Below, in pieces: positions 8,712 through 17,518 of a stretch of 64,000 bases of DNA (position 1 is the stretch's first letter; each line of letters opens with the position of its first letter). Source of the stretch: Candidatus Alistipes faecavium (GTDB taxonomy: Bacteria > Bacteroidota > Bacteroidia > Bacteroidales > Rikenellaceae); assembly GCA_019118605.1 (NCBI GenBank), contig DWYP01000037.1, forward strand, positions 27,451 through 91,450. Direction: 5' to 3'. Made by a program: the position numbers and the translations under genes. The notes beneath the pieces are model-generated. The model saw only the letters and a list, made by a program, of their open reading frames with translations, was not told the DNA's origin and made no database searches.

Positions 8712-9611
8712 CTACCGGGATCCGAGCCAGAGGAAGAACATGCCCGCGAGGATGAACGCCAGGTCGAGGGCCTTTGCCCGCAGGTTGCGCTCGTGGAAGA
8801 GCGCCGCGCCGCAGAGGAACGACACGATGACCGATCCGCGGCGGATCATCGAGACCACGGAGATCATCGCCCCGGGATCGCGCAGGGCGTAAAGGTAGGC
8901 GAAATCCGCCAGTGTCAGGAAGAGGGAGATCAGCGGGATGGCCCAGCTCCAGTGGAACGGGGTGGTGTGTCTGCGGCGGGGCCACCAGAGGATGCCGACC
9001 ACGACGGCCATCATCGCGAACTGGTAGAGGTTGTACCAGCTCTGCACGAATACCGGGTCGAGGCGAGCCATGATGTACTTGTCGTAGAGGCCGCTGACGG
9101 CCCCCGTCACGGCGGCCAGGGCGATGAAGAGCACCCACCGGTTGTGCGCGAAGTCCACCCCTTCACGGCGGCTCGAGCGGCTGAGCAGCAGCAGCGAGAC
9201 GACGGCCAGCACGACGCCCGCCCACTGGTAGGCGTTGAGCCGTTCGCCGAAGAGGAGCATGGCGCCGACGAGCACCATGACGGGGCGTGTGGCGTTGATG
9301 GGCCCGACGATGGTGATCGGGAGGTGCTTCATGGCGAAGTATCCGAAGATCCACGACGTGAGGACGATCGCCGACTTGAGCAGGACGAGCCCGTGGGCCC
9401 GAAGGGTTCCGGGCGAGGATTCGAGCACCGTGCCGTCGAACCACCCGAGGCCGCACTCCGCGGAGAGGATCGCCGGGAGGAAGAAGAGCGAGCAGAAGAG
9501 GGTGTTGAGCAGCAGCACGGGGAGTACGGCATTTCCCGTGAGGGCCTTTTTCTTGGCCACGTCATAGAGTCCCAGCAGGCCTGCCGAGACGAAGGCGAGT
9601 GTGAGCCACAT
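8712..9611 (-). CDS. EamA/DMT-family inner-membrane permease
   Basis: 299 residues with about ten hydrophobic helices arranged as two repeats, the layout of drug/metabolite transporters with duplicated EamA domains. The first repeat ends with GPINATRPVMVLVGAMLLFGERLNAYQWAG and the second with ISVVSMIRRGSVIVSFLCGAALFHERNL, both carrying the conserved (F)GER or HER motif before the last helix of each repeat. Members export amino acids or other small metabolites; the substrate is unknown. It lies 60 bp downstream of lysA with a hairpin between them, so an export role linked to lysine metabolism is possible but speculative. Confidence 0.88.
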   Translation of the reverse strand: MWLTLAFVSAGLLGLYDVAKKKALTGNAVLPVLLLNTLFCSLFFLPAILSAECGLGWFDGTVLESSPGTLRAHGLVLLKSAIVLTSWIFGYFAMKHLPITIVGPINATRPVMVLVGAMLLFGERLNAYQWAGVVLAVVSLLLLSRSSRREGVDFAHNRWVLFIALAAVTGAVSGLYDKYIMARLDPVFVQSWYNLYQFAMMAVVVGILWWPRRRHTTPFHWSWAIPLISLFLTLADFAYLYALRDPGAMISVVSMIRRGSVIVSFLCGAALFHERNLRAKALDLAFILAGMFFLWLGSR

Positions 9612-9630
9612 GTCGAAGCGCGAATGTGAA

Positions 9631-9653
9631 GAAGGCGGCCCGGGGCCGCCTTC
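9631..9653 (-). terminator. Hairpin between lysA and the EamA gene
   Basis: 10-bp GC-rich stem (9631-9640 with 9644-9653), 3-nt loop. Only a broken T-rich tail follows on the minus strand, so termination may be partial. Confidence 0.55.
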
Positions 9654-9671
9654 GGATAGATGTATGGGTTC

Positions 9672-10835
9672 CTATTTGATCTGGTCGCTGTACACGGCCC
9701 CGGGGAGGTCGTGGAGGTTGTATCGCGAGGCCATCGACATTCCGTAGGCCCCTGCCGACTTGATCGCGAGGAGGTCGCCGCGCCGGGTTTTGCGCAGGGT
9801 GACGTTCTCGTCGAAGACGTCGGTCGATTCGCAGGCCGTTCCCACGACGGTGTATTTCGTGCGCACCTCGTCGTCCTTCGCGGTGATGTTCTCGATGTTG
9901 TGGTACGATCCGTAGAGGGCGGGGCGTATGAGCTCGGTCATCGAGGCATCGACGATCACGAGTTTGCGGCCCGTGGCGGTGGTCTTGTTGAAGAGCACCG
10001 TGGTGATCAGCTCGCCGCACTCGGCGACGATCGAGCGCCCGAATTCGAAGTGCACCTCCTTGTCGCCCACGGCGAGGTGGTTGTGGACGATCGAGAACAG
10101 CGACGCGAAGTTGGGGATGGGCTCGTTCTCCGGGACGTCGTAGTTTACGCCGAGGCCTCCGCCCACGTCGACGAAGCGGAACGAGAATCCGAGTTTCTCG
10201 AGGTTCTCGACGATGACGTTGACCTTGTTGCACATGTTCTCGAAGACGTGGAGCTCGCGGATCTGCGACCCGATGTGGAGGTGTATTCCGAGGATGTTGA
10301 TGTGTCGGAATGCCTTGATCTCGTCGGCGTGCGCGAGGACTTCCTCATAGGAGATCCCGAACTTGGAGTCGGCCTGTCCGGTATCGATGCAGTGGTTTGT
10401 CTTGGGGTCGATGTCGGGGTTGATGCGCAGGGCGATGTCTGCGACCTTCCCGGCCTCTGCGGCGAGGCTGTCGATGACCTCCATCTCCTGGATCGACTCG
10501 CAGTTTATGGCCAGAATCCCCTGCTCGATGGCGTACCGGAGCTCCTTGTCGCGTTTCCCGACGCCGGCATAGACGATGCCTTTGGGCTCGAATCCGGCCT
10601 CAATGGCCTTTTGGAGTTCGTTTCCCGAGGCGCAGTCGATTCCGAGTCCGTACTGGCGGATGATTGCGAGCAGGTGGTCGTCGTAGTTTGCCTTGATGGC
10701 GTAGTGAACCTTGTACCCGTACTTGTTGGATTCGTACACGACGCTTTCGAGGGTCTGGCGCAGCAGGGCCGTGTCGTAGAGATAGAAGGGGGTTTCGTAT
10801 CCCCGGAGTTTGGATGCGATTTGTCTGCTCAACAT
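9672..10835 (-). CDS. lysA: Diaminopimelate decarboxylase
   Basis: 387 residues of a fold-III PLP decarboxylase. The PLP lysine is in HYAIKAN near the N-terminus; the barrel carries GIHLHIGSQI (substrate/PLP contacts) and the glycine-rich phosphate-binding VDVGGGLGVNY; the C-terminal beta domain has CESTDVF with the active-site Cys and GAYGMSMASRYN. It decarboxylates meso-diaminopimelate to L-lysine, the last step of the pathway. The protein is the compact form without an ACT or kinase fusion. It is divergent from lepA, with a -7 box (TATATTTG) on the minus strand at 10876-10883. Confidence 0.95.
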   Translation of the reverse strand: MLSRQIASKLRGYETPFYLYDTALLRQTLESVVYESNKYGYKVHYAIKANYDDHLLAIIRQYGLGIDCASGNELQKAIEAGFEPKGIVYAGVGKRDKELRYAIEQGILAINCESIQEMEVIDSLAAEAGKVADIALRINPDIDPKTNHCIDTGQADSKFGISYEEVLAHADEIKAFRHINILGIHLHIGSQIRELHVFENMCNKVNVIVENLEKLGFSFRFVDVGGGLGVNYDVPENEPIPNFASLFSIVHNHLAVGDKEVHFEFGRSIVAECGELITTVLFNKTTATGRKLVIVDASMTELIRPALYGSYHNIENITAKDDEVRTKYTVVGTACESTDVFDENVTLRKTRRGDLLAIKSAGAYGMSMASRYNLHDLPGAVYSDQIK

Positions 10836-10875
10836 GTTGCTAACCTATTACTAACCTAAATGATGATTGAAGTGG

Positions 10876-10883
10876 CAAATATA
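10876..10883 (-). promoter_or_regulatory. Bacteroidota -7 box for lysA
   Basis: TATATTTG on the minus strand, about 40 bp before the lysA start. No clear -33 TTTG. The 5' leader contains two copies of CTAACCT/AGGTTAG. Confidence 0.5.
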
Positions 10884-10984
10884 ACTTTTTCGCGCCAAAA
10901 CGGCAAGACGCGGGGCGTAAAAAACGAAAAAAGCCGCGGATTCCCGAAGGGTCGGGGCGCTGCGGGAAATTCAAAATAAATCCG

Positions 10985-10992
10985 TATATTTG
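10985..10992 (+). promoter_or_regulatory. Bacteroidota -7 box for lepA
   Basis: TATATTTG 21 bp before the chosen lepA ATG, implying a very short leader. No -33 TTTG at standard spacing. Confidence 0.5.
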
Positions 10993-11013
10993 CACGTATT
11001 TTCACCCCTACGT

Positions 11014-12804
11014 ATGAAAAACATCCGCAATTTCTGCATCATAGCCCATATCGACCACGGAAAATCGACGCTTGCCGACCGCCTTTTGGAGAAGACCAAC
11101 ACGCTGAACCAGCGGGAAATGCAGTCTCAGGTTCTCGACGACATGGATCTCGAGCGGGAGAAGGGCATCACGATCAAGAGCCACGCCATCCAGATGGAAT
11201 ACACGGCGCGCGACGGCGAACGCTATACGCTGAACCTGATCGACACCCCGGGGCACGTCGATTTTTCGTACGAGGTTTCGCGGGCCATCGCCTCGTGCGA
11301 GGGTGCGCTGCTGGTTGTCGACGCCACGCAGGGCATCCAGGCGCAGACGATCTCGAACCTCTACCTTGCCGTAGGGCACGACCTGGAGATCATCCCCGTG
11401 CTGAACAAGATCGACATGGACTCCGCGATGATCGACGAGGTGAAGGATCAGGTGATCGACCTGATCGGCTGCAAGGAGGAGGATATCCTCCTGGCCTCGG
11501 GCAAGACGGGCCAGGGCGTCGACGAGGTGCTGGAGGCCATCGTACAGCGCATACCGGCGCCGCAGGGCGACGAGACGGCGCCGCTTCAGGCGTTGATCTT
11601 CGACTCTGTTTTCAACCCCTTCCGGGGCATCATCGCCTACTACAGGGTCTTCAACGGCACGCTTCGCAAGGGCGACCACGTGAAATTCTTCAATACGGGC
11701 AGCGAGTACGACGCCGACGAGGTGGGCGTGCTGAAGCTCAAGATGCAGCCGCGCGACGAGATCCGCGCCGGGGACGTGGGGTACATCTGCTCGGGCATCA
11801 AGACCTCCTCGGACGTGAAGGTCGGCGATACGATCACCTCGGTTTCCAACCCCGCCTCGGAGGCCATCGCGGGCTTCGAGGACGTGAAGCCGATGGTCTT
11901 TGCGGGCGTCTACCCCGTGGAGGCCGACCAGTACGAGGATCTCAGGGCGTCGCTCGAGAAGCTTCAGCTGAACGACGCGTCGCTGACCTTCGAGCCGGAG
12001 AGCTCGCTGGCCCTGGGCTTCGGGTTCCGCTGCGGATTCCTCGGGCTGCTGCACATGGAGATCATCCAGGAGCGCCTCTACCGGGAGTTCGACATGGACG
12101 TCATCACCACGGTTCCGAACGTCTCGTACCGCATCACCACGACGCAGGGCGCGGTGCTCGAGGTGCACAACCCCTCGGGACTTCCCGAGGTGACGAAGAT
12201 CGCGAAGATCGAGGAGCCCTACATCCTCGCGCAGATCATCACCAAGGCGGAGTTCCTCGGGAATGTCATCAAGCTGTGCATCGACAAACGCGGGGTGATG
12301 AAGAACCAGACCTTCATCACGCAGGATCGCGTGGAGGTGAACTTCGACATGCCGCTCTCGGAGATCGTCTTCGACTTCTACGACAAGCTGAAGAGCATCT
12401 CGAAGGGCTACGCCTCGTTCGACTACCACCGCACGGGCTTCGAGCCCTCGAAGCTCGTCAAGCTGGACATTCTGCTCAACGGCGAGGGGGTTGACGCCCT
12501 TTCGTCGCTCACCTATACGGATCACGCCTACGATTTCGGGCGCAAGATGTGCGAGAAACTCAAGGAGCTGATCCCGCGGCAGCAGTTCGACATTGCGATC
12601 CAGGCGGCCATCGGTGCGAAGATCATCGCCCGGGAGACGGTGAAGGCCGTCCGCAAGGACGTGACTGCGAAGTGCTACGGAGGCGACATTTCGCGCAAGC
12701 GGAAGCTGCTCGAGAAGCAGAAGAAGGGCAAGAAGCGCATGCGGCAGATCGGCAATGTCGAGGTTCCGCAGTCGGCGTTCCTTGCCGTGTTGAAAATGGA
12801 CTGA
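11014..12804 (+). CDS. lepA: Elongation factor 4 (LepA), ribosome back-translocase
   Basis: 596 residues from [19 protein letters not shown]; this ATG matches the family start, whereas an upstream TTG would fall inside the -7 promoter box. The GTPase has the P-loop AHIDHGKST, switch [10 protein letters not shown] and NKID motifs; further domains follow, including the LepA-specific C-terminus rich in basic residues ([16 protein letters not shown]). EF4 is a translational GTPase that acts on stalled or mispositioned ribosomes. Complete, with no unusual feature. The following ligase gene starts 23 bp downstream and is probably cotranscribed. Confidence 0.97.
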   Translation: MKNIRNFCIIAHIDHGKSTLADRLLEKTNTLNQREMQSQVLDDMDLEREKGITIKSHAIQMEYTARDGERYTLNLIDTPGHVDFSYEVSRAIASCEGALLVVDATQGIQAQTISNLYLAVGHDLEIIPVLNKIDMDSAMIDEVKDQVIDLIGCKEEDILLASGKTGQGVDEVLEAIVQRIPAPQGDETAPLQALIFDSVFNPFRGIIAYYRVFNGTLRKGDHVKFFNTGSEYDADEVGVLKLKMQPRDEIRAGDVGYICSGIKTSSDVKVGDTITSVSNPASEAIAGFEDVKPMVFAGVYPVEADQYEDLRASLEKLQLNDASLTFEPESSLALGFGFRCGFLGLLHMEIIQERLYREFDMDVITTVPNVSYRITTTQGAVLEVHNPSGLPEVTKIAKIEEPYILAQIITKAEFLGNVIKLCIDKRGVMKNQTFITQDRVEVNFDMPLSEIVFDFYDKLKSISKGYASFDYHRTGFEPSKLVKLDILLNGEGVDALSSLTYTDHAYDFGRKMCEKLKELIPRQQFDIAIQAAIGAKIIARETVKAVRKDVTAKCYGGDISRKRKLLEKQKKGKKRMRQIGNVEVPQSAFLAVLKMD

Positions 12805-12827
12805 CCCATACTGACCCTTAGCGACCC

Positions 12828-14735
12828 ATGAAAAAGACCATCATCGATCTCTTCGAATCCTCCGTCGAGAAGTACGGGGGGAAGACGTTCCTGCTCGAGA
12901 AGCGTCACCACAAGTTCGAACCCACGACCTACGCCGAGACGCGCGAACAGGCGCTCGAGGTGGGGGCGGGCCTCGCCTCGCTGGGCGTGCGCCCGAAGGA
13001 CAAGGTGGCGATCCTCGCCGAGGGGAGCAATTCGTGGATCATCTCGGAGCTGGGCCTCTTCTACGCCGGGGCCGTGAGCGTTCCGCTGTCGGTGAAGCTC
13101 GAGGAGTCGAACGACCTGCTCTTCCGGCTTCGGCATGCCGAGGTGACGACGCTCTTCGTGTCGAAATACCAGCTTCCGAAGATCCGGCGCATCCGTGCGG
13201 AGGTGCCTCAGATCGAGCGGGTGATCGTCTTCGGGCACATTCCCCTCGAGGCGGGCGAAACGGCCTTCGGGACGCTCAAGCGGCTGGGCCGGGACTACCT
13301 GTCGAAACACCGCGAGGAGTTCCTGGAGATCGGCCGGGCCATTCAGAACGACGACTACGCGACGATCACCTACACCTCGGGCACCACGTCCGATCCGAAG
13401 GGCGTGGTGCTCACGCACCGCAACTATACGGCCAACGTGGAGCAGTCGCTCTCGCGTGTGGAGATTCCCTCGAGCTACCGCACGCTCATCATCCTGCCGC
13501 TGGATCACTGCTTCGCGCACGTCGTGGGCTTCTACATCATGATCGCCTGCGGGGCGACGGTCGCCACCGTGCAGGTGGGGTCGACTCCTGCCGAGACGCT
13601 TCGCAACATCCCGGTGAACATCCGCGAGGTGCAGCCGCACTTCCTGCTTTCGGTACCGGCGCTTGCCAAGAACTTCCGCAAGGGTATCGAGAGTTCGATC
13701 CGCGCGAAGGGCCGCTTCACCGAACGCCTCTTCCGCCTGGCGCTGCGCACCTGCTACGCCTACAATGAGGACGGTTACGCCCCGGGCCGCGGGTGGCGGT
13801 GCCTGCTGCGCCCCGCCGTGTCGCTGTTCGACGCCGTGGTGTACCGCAAGGTGCGCGCGGCATTCGGCGGGAGCATGAAGTTCTTTGTCGGGGGCGGGGC
13901 GCTTCTCGACACGGAGCTGCAGCGCTTCTTCTTCGCCATCGGCATTCCGATGTACCAAGGCTACGGGCTTTCGGAGGCCACCCCGGTCATTTCTACGAAC
14001 TCTCCGCGCGCACACTGGCACCGCTTCGGCTCTTCGGGCAAGATCCTCATTCCTCTGGATCTGAAGATCCTCGACGAGCAGGGGCGCGAGCTTCCGCGCG
14101 GTGCGAAGGGCGAGATCGTCATCCGCGGCGAGAACGTGATGGCGGGCTACTGGAAGAACCCCGAGGCGACGGCCGATACCATCCGCGACGGATGGCTCCA
14201 TACGGGCGACATGGGCTACGTCTCGGAGGACGAGTTTCTCTACGTGCTGGGGCGCTTCAAGAGCCTTCTTATCGCCTCGGACGGGGAGAAATACAGTCCC
14301 GAGGGGATGGAGGAGGCCATTGTCGACAAGTCTCCCTACATCGATCAGATTCTCATTTACAACAACCAGAGTCCCTTCACTGGGGCGATTGTCGTGCCGT
14401 CGGGCGAGGCCCTTCGGCGTGCGCTGGACGAGCGCGGGGTTTCCGGGGAGGAGCGGGCCGTTGCCGCTGCGGAGATTCTGGGCGGGGAGATCGACCGCTA
14501 CCGTGCGGGCGGCGCCTTTGCCGGGGAGTTCCCGGAGCGGTGGCTTCCTGCGGGCCTTGCGATTGTCGACGAGGCGTTCACCGAGCAGAACGGATTGGTC
14601 AACAGCACGCTGAAGGTAGTCCGGAGCAAGGTGGAGGCGCACTACCGCGACCGCCTCGACTATCTATATACGCCCGAGGGCAAGGTGCTGAGGAACCCGC
14701 GGAACCTCTCGTCGCTGAAAAAAATCGTCGGTTGA
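12828..14735 (+). CDS. Long-chain fatty-acyl-CoA ligase (AMP-dependent synthetase)
   Basis: 635 residues of the ANL adenylating superfamily. Motifs in order: the P-loop YTSGTTSDPKGVVLTH (A3), YQGYGLSEATP (A5), DGWLHTGDMG (A7) and the hinge GRFKSLLIASDGEKYSPE (A8/A10 region). Length and the GYGLSEATPVIS segment fit FACL-type ligases of Bacteroidota that activate fatty acids with ATP and CoA for phospholipid or storage use. The segment between the P-loop and the A5 motif is long, as in FadD15-like enzymes. The exact chain length is not predictable. It is 23 bp downstream of lepA and is followed by the tRNA-Gly gene, which has its own promoter. Confidence 0.9.
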   Translation: MKKTIIDLFESSVEKYGGKTFLLEKRHHKFEPTTYAETREQALEVGAGLASLGVRPKDKVAILAEGSNSWIISELGLFYAGAVSVPLSVKLEESNDLLFRLRHAEVTTLFVSKYQLPKIRRIRAEVPQIERVIVFGHIPLEAGETAFGTLKRLGRDYLSKHREEFLEIGRAIQNDDYATITYTSGTTSDPKGVVLTHRNYTANVEQSLSRVEIPSSYRTLIILPLDHCFAHVVGFYIMIACGATVATVQVGSTPAETLRNIPVNIREVQPHFLLSVPALAKNFRKGIESSIRAKGRFTERLFRLALRTCYAYNEDGYAPGRGWRCLLRPAVSLFDAVVYRKVRAAFGGSMKFFVGGGALLDTELQRFFFAIGIPMYQGYGLSEATPVISTNSPRAHWHRFGSSGKILIPLDLKILDEQGRELPRGAKGEIVIRGENVMAGYWKNPEATADTIRDGWLHTGDMGYVSEDEFLYVLGRFKSLLIASDGEKYSPEGMEEAIVDKSPYIDQILIYNNQSPFTGAIVVPSGEALRRALDERGVSGEERAVAAAEILGGEIDRYRAGGAFAGEFPERWLPAGLAIVDEAFTEQNGLVNSTLKVVRSKVEAHYRDRLDYLYTPEGKVLRNPRNLSSLKKIVG

Positions 14736-14757
14736 GGGAAATTTCGGTGTCCGAGGT

Positions 14758-14789
14758 TTTGGATAATCGAAAAAATCGGAGTATCTTTG
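14758..14789 (+). promoter_or_regulatory. Bacteroidota promoter of tRNA-Gly
   Basis: -33 TTTG at 14758-14761, 20-bp spacer, -7 TATCTTTG at 14782-14789, 10 bp before the mature tRNA 5' end. Confidence 0.8.
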
Positions 14790-14799
14790 TCCTCCGAAT

Positions 14800-14875
14800 G
14801 CGGAAATAGCTCAGTCGGTAGAGCATCAGCTTCCCAAGCTGAGGGTCGCGGGTTCGAATCCCGTTTTCCGCTCCA
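14800..14875 (+). tRNA. tRNA-Gly(CCC)
   Basis: Full cloverleaf. The acceptor stem GCGGAAA (14800-14806) pairs with TTTCCGC (14865-14871), discriminator T, and CCA is encoded at 14873-14875. The anticodon stem TCAGC/GCTGA holds loop TTCCCAA, anticodon CCC, decoding GGG. The T-arm has GGTTCGAATCC. The accessory region begins just downstream, although no copy of the tRNA 3' end was found elsewhere in the window. Confidence 0.97.
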
Positions 14876-14957
14876 AAGCAGCAGGGAAGGATTTCAAGAA
14901 TCATTCCATGCGGTACTGTATTGTCCGGTTCTGCATACCGGGCGGTGCCCCGGCGGA

Positions 14958-15461
14958 TTACTCCTCCAGCGGACGGATCACCCCTTTGGCTGAACCTTCT
15001 GGACTGCCAAAAGAATTGAAGAACTCCAAATAAACTTGGTTGCTATCGTGATAGAGCGTTATTTGGCAGGTGCGATTGTGTATTTTTCTCCATTCCAGCA
15101 TTCCCTGGATTTCGAACTGTACGTTCCCATTGCGTTTTGTGCGAATCTTTTTGAAACTGGCGTTCTCGTCCGAGGCTTGGTAGCGGTCCATTCTCCCTTC
15201 CGTGTCGCGCGGACGGAAAAAGTCGGGAGCAAAGCAGAACTCGGCGAACGACCCCTGCATGCGGACATAGCTCTGGTGGGCATCGGCCTTGCGTCCTTTC
15301 TTGCCGTACACCTCGTCGATGTCGATGACGAACCGCTGTGCTTCAAGCGCGGCGAGCGCCGTTTCGTATGCCCGGTTGTCCGGGGCGGCGGTGTGCCGCT
15401 GGGCGGCGCATCCTGATAGCAATGCCGCCAGCGGGAACAAGAGAATTGCAAAGACTCTCAT
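14958..15461 (-). CDS. Lipoprotein, DUF4251-like
   Basis: 167 residues with a lipoprotein signal: short N-region MR, hydrophobic core, lipobox LLSGC with Cys17. The mature part is a small beta-rich domain (RFVIDIDEVY, then SYVRMQGSFAEFCFAP, KKIRTKRNGNVQFEIQG and CQITLYHDSNQVYLEFFNS) that resembles the DUF4251 family of Bacteroidota lipoproteins; function is unknown. It is the last gene before the tRNA on this strand and lies 10 bp after the neighbouring lipoprotein gene, suggesting one operon of two surface lipoproteins. Confidence 0.75.
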   Translation of the reverse strand: MRVFAILLFPLAALLSGCAAQRHTAAPDNRAYETALAALEAQRFVIDIDEVYGKKGRKADAHQSYVRMQGSFAEFCFAPDFFRPRDTEGRMDRYQASDENASFKKIRTKRNGNVQFEIQGMLEWRKIHNRTCQITLYHDSNQVYLEFFNSFGSPEGSAKGVIRPLEE

Positions 15462-15471
15462 ATTGCCTGTT

Positions 15472-16089
15472 TTATCTATAATTTATAAACGCTTCAACAG
15501 CAGCTTCACTTGCGTCTAAAAGGCCTTGTCCTTTAAATCCGGTTAAATTACGTCCTTCAGCGAGTCGGAATTGATTAAATTCACGCTCGACAGCGGTTTT
15601 ATTGTGTATTCCAGGATAAAGAATACGAACTGTTCTATACCAAGCAAAATCAGCCGCTTCAGCATAGCCGGGAGTCAATCGATATATAGATGAGTTCTTG
15701 ATGTTATTGTAATATGATATTGCTCCAGAAGTCTCATACCAGGGCTCCGGCGGATATGCAGGAAATTCTCCCGTGGGAAGCTCAACAATGTTGGTATTAC
15801 CTCCATTTCCTGTGGTAAATGTAACATTGAATTTAATGTAGTCTGCGAAGCGTAGCATCAATTGACCATGTGTCTCGCTATATTCTTCATTGCATGCTAC
15901 ACAATGATCTTGCCAGCACGAGTTTAAAAAATTACATTCTGGGTCACTGCAATTCCAATGCCATCCATCATTAACGGCTCTTGTTTCAGGAGCCTTTGGG
16001 GTTTCGGAATCGAGGATCGAGTCCTGGCTGCAATTAACTAAAAATAAACCAAAACACAGCACGAGGGAAAAGTAAATAATTCTTTTCAT
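15472..16089 (-). CDS. Hypothetical Cys-rich lipoprotein
   Basis: 205 residues from MKRIIYFSL; the start at 16089 is chosen because it gives a signal peptide with lipobox FLVNC (Cys20), and a promoter lies just upstream. I do not recognise the mature domain. After a linker it has a cluster of five Cys within ~20 residues (CSDPECN..., CWQDHCVAC), which may bind metal or form disulfides outside the cytoplasm, then an aromatic-rich region ending in AEGRNLTGFKGQGLLD. Base composition is clearly more AT-rich than the housekeeping genes, as for the C10 protease nearby, pointing to horizontal acquisition. Confidence 0.75.
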   Translation of the reverse strand: MKRIIYFSLVLCFGLFLVNCSQDSILDSETPKAPETRAVNDGWHWNCSDPECNFLNSCWQDHCVACNEEYSETHGQLMLRFADYIKFNVTFTTGNGGNTNIVELPTGEFPAYPPEPWYETSGAISYYNNIKNSSIYRLTPGYAEAADFAWYRTVRILYPGIHNKTAVEREFNQFRLAEGRNLTGFKGQGLLDASEAAVEAFINYR

Positions 16090-16121
16090 GGCATAAGGTT
16101 TTGGGGGGTTAATATTCAATT

Positions 16122-16153
16122 CAAAAATAAGAATAAAAGTTAAAAAATGCAAT
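16122..16153 (-). promoter_or_regulatory. Promoter of the Cys-rich lipoprotein operon
   Basis: On the minus strand: -33 ATTG (16150-16153, three of four match TTTG), 20-bp spacer, -7 TATTTTTG (16122-16129), about 33 bp before the start codon. Confidence 0.6.
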
Positions 16154-16742
16154 AGAAAACAAGTTTTTTTACAAAAAATGTTAAATAGACTCTTCCCGTC
16201 CGAAAATCTCGTATGATTCTTATGAAAAAGTGTGCTGATGAGGTTTGAATATATCTGATTGGAATTGTCGTTCGTGGTATTTATTCACTTGTTGTATTTG
16301 TACAACGGCTAAACCGATCATGCCCGGCTTCATCGCCTCTTTCTTTGGATGTCGCTTCCAAAGAAACCGGCCGCAAAGAAAGAAACCGCGCCCCTGAACT
16401 CCCCGGGAGTCCTTCGGACTCTCGGCTCGCGGGCCGCCTCGCTCGGCAAGCTCTCTTGCGGCCCGGGGAGAGTGGTATGCCTACTCACTCACAACACTCG
16501 GCGAAGTTAGCCGAAATCGTTGCGACAGCGGCAAGGATCACCCGGGCCATCGACCCGGGTGCCCGAGGGTTCGCTGCAGAAATATTTGTCCGCGCCTGGG
16601 CGCCCGACGTTCCGTCGGCAAATATTCCCTGGCGTCTCCTTGCCTTCGAGCAGTCGCCCCGATCGGCTGGTCCAGCCTCGCTGTTCCGAGCGTTTCGGCA
16701 GCTTTGAACTCTGGTCGGGAGGATAAATACGGCTTTTATGTT
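16154..16742. other. Non-coding interval with many hairpins
   Basis: No convincing gene. The region contains several stable inverted repeats: 16340-16349 with 16357-16366 (10 bp), a GAGTCC/GGACTC hairpin near 16405-16420, 16539-16546 with 16554-16561 (8 bp), and an AATATTTG/CAAATATT pair around 16580-16630. One copy of a dispersed repeat lies at 16355-16474. Two overlapping ORFs here (one per strand) have no domain character. It could be a structured leader or RNA ahead of the 16743 gene, or debris of a mobile element. Confidence 0.45.
16355..16474 (+). repeat. Direct repeat R2, copy A
   Basis: 27 bp at 16355-16381 (CTTCCAAAGAAACCGGCCGC and seven more bases) recur at 17267-17293 with one mismatch, and GGCCCGGGGAGAGTG at 16460-16474 recurs exactly at 17331-17345. 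The middle parts diverge. The two copies bracket the small gene at 16743. Confidence 0.75.
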
Positions 16743-17168
16743 ATGGAAATGGCTCAGTACATCACTACGGTGCTGAAAGCAGCCCCGCATATCTGCATGT
16801 CGTGGGGAATGTGCAACCTCAATGCCTACACGCAGAATGGTATGGAAGGCATCCGCTTCCAAGTAAACGGTTTCAAACATCACGGCCTGGTCGCCGTGTT
16901 GTACGACGAAGGTTCCGACGCCTTTGAGATCGAACTTCAAGATATGTCGGGAACAACTGTTTCCCGCCACCCGGAAGTCTATCTCGATGAATTGGTCGGG
17001 ACGATCGACGAACTCGTCGAGAAGGCCCTCGATTATGGTGAAGCGGTGGAGGAGTGGATGGCCTCCTCGGGGAAGACTCCCGCGGAAGAGGAAGCAAAGG
17101 CCGTCGGGCGCGCACTTTGCAAATTGCAAAAGGAGGGCTTCGGCGGTAAGGTTTTTATTATCGGATAA
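16743..17168 (+). CDS. Hypothetical protein between direct repeats
   Basis: 141 residues from MEMAQYITTVLKAAPHICMS; this ATG is chosen because the upstream extension is low-quality. No signal peptide or membrane segment, so probably cytoplasmic. The protein has an alpha/beta look: a first helix, GIRFQVNGFKHHGLVAVLYD and DAFEIELQ strands, then a long acidic helix (EVYLDELVGTIDELVEKALDY) and a C-terminal extension. Similar small proteins (a KAAPxIxMSWG start and a VNGFxxxG strand pair) seem to recur in Bacteroidales genomes, but I know no function. It is followed by a hairpin terminator and flanked by direct repeats, which suggests a small mobile or cargo unit. Confidence 0.7.
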   Translation: MEMAQYITTVLKAAPHICMSWGMCNLNAYTQNGMEGIRFQVNGFKHHGLVAVLYDEGSDAFEIELQDMSGTTVSRHPEVYLDELVGTIDELVEKALDYGEAVEEWMASSGKTPAEEEAKAVGRALCKLQKEGFGGKVFIIG

Positions 17169-17170
17169 CC

Positions 17171-17194
17171 AAGAGAGGGGCTTCCCTCTCTTTT
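17171..17194 (+). terminator. Terminator of the 141-aa gene
   Basis: 9-bp stem (17171-17179 with 17184-17192), loop GCTT, short T-run. Confidence 0.75.
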
Positions 17195-17197
17195 CTT

Positions 17198-17229
17198 ACA
17201 GCGGATCCGGCCATAGCCTGGGGCCGGGC
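17198..17229 (+). repeat. Dispersed repeat R1, copy 1
   Basis: 32 bp containing ACAGCGGATCCGGCCATAGC, matching 19583-19614 at 30 of 32 positions. GC-rich and partly palindromic, REP-like. Confidence 0.75.
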
Positions 17230-17266
17230 TACACCCGGCTCCAGTACCTCTCTCCTCGCCCTCCCC

Positions 17267-17345
17267 CTTCCAAAGGAACCGGCCGCAAAGAAAAAAGCTA
17301 CGCTTCTGCACTCGCTGGATTCCCTTTGGGGGCCCGGGGAGAGTG
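17267..17345 (+). repeat. Direct repeat R2, copy B
   Basis: Second copy of the repeat at 16355-16474, shorter in the middle (79 versus 120 bp); the two end blocks match at 26/27 and 15/15 positions. Confidence 0.75.
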
Positions 17346-17455
17346 ATACTCATTGTCTGAATTGTGGATTCATACGTCAAAGGCCGGAGAATGTTAGGTG
17401 AAGAAAATCTTGTTTGCTGCTTTTCTTTTACATCCAAAACAGATGGTTGACTCAA

Positions 17456-17499
17456 TAAAAAAGGTTCTCTCTACCACTAAGACGGGGTGAGAGAACCTT
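17456..17499 (-). terminator. Terminator of the C10 protease-lipoprotein operon
   Basis: 11-bp stem (17461-17471 with 17489-17499), followed on the minus strand by a T-run (17458-17462). Confidence 0.8.
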
Positions 17500-17518
17500 C
17501 TCTATATATTCGACCGGC

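Noticed and set aside
10836..10875. Lysine riboswitch before lysA
   Set aside because: The leader is about 40 nt, far too short; only a duplicated CTAACCT motif is seen.
16345..16707. 120-codon plus-strand ORF and the overlapping 214-codon minus ORF (16485-17129)
   Set aside because: They overlap each other, the repeat and the 16743 gene, and show no domain features.
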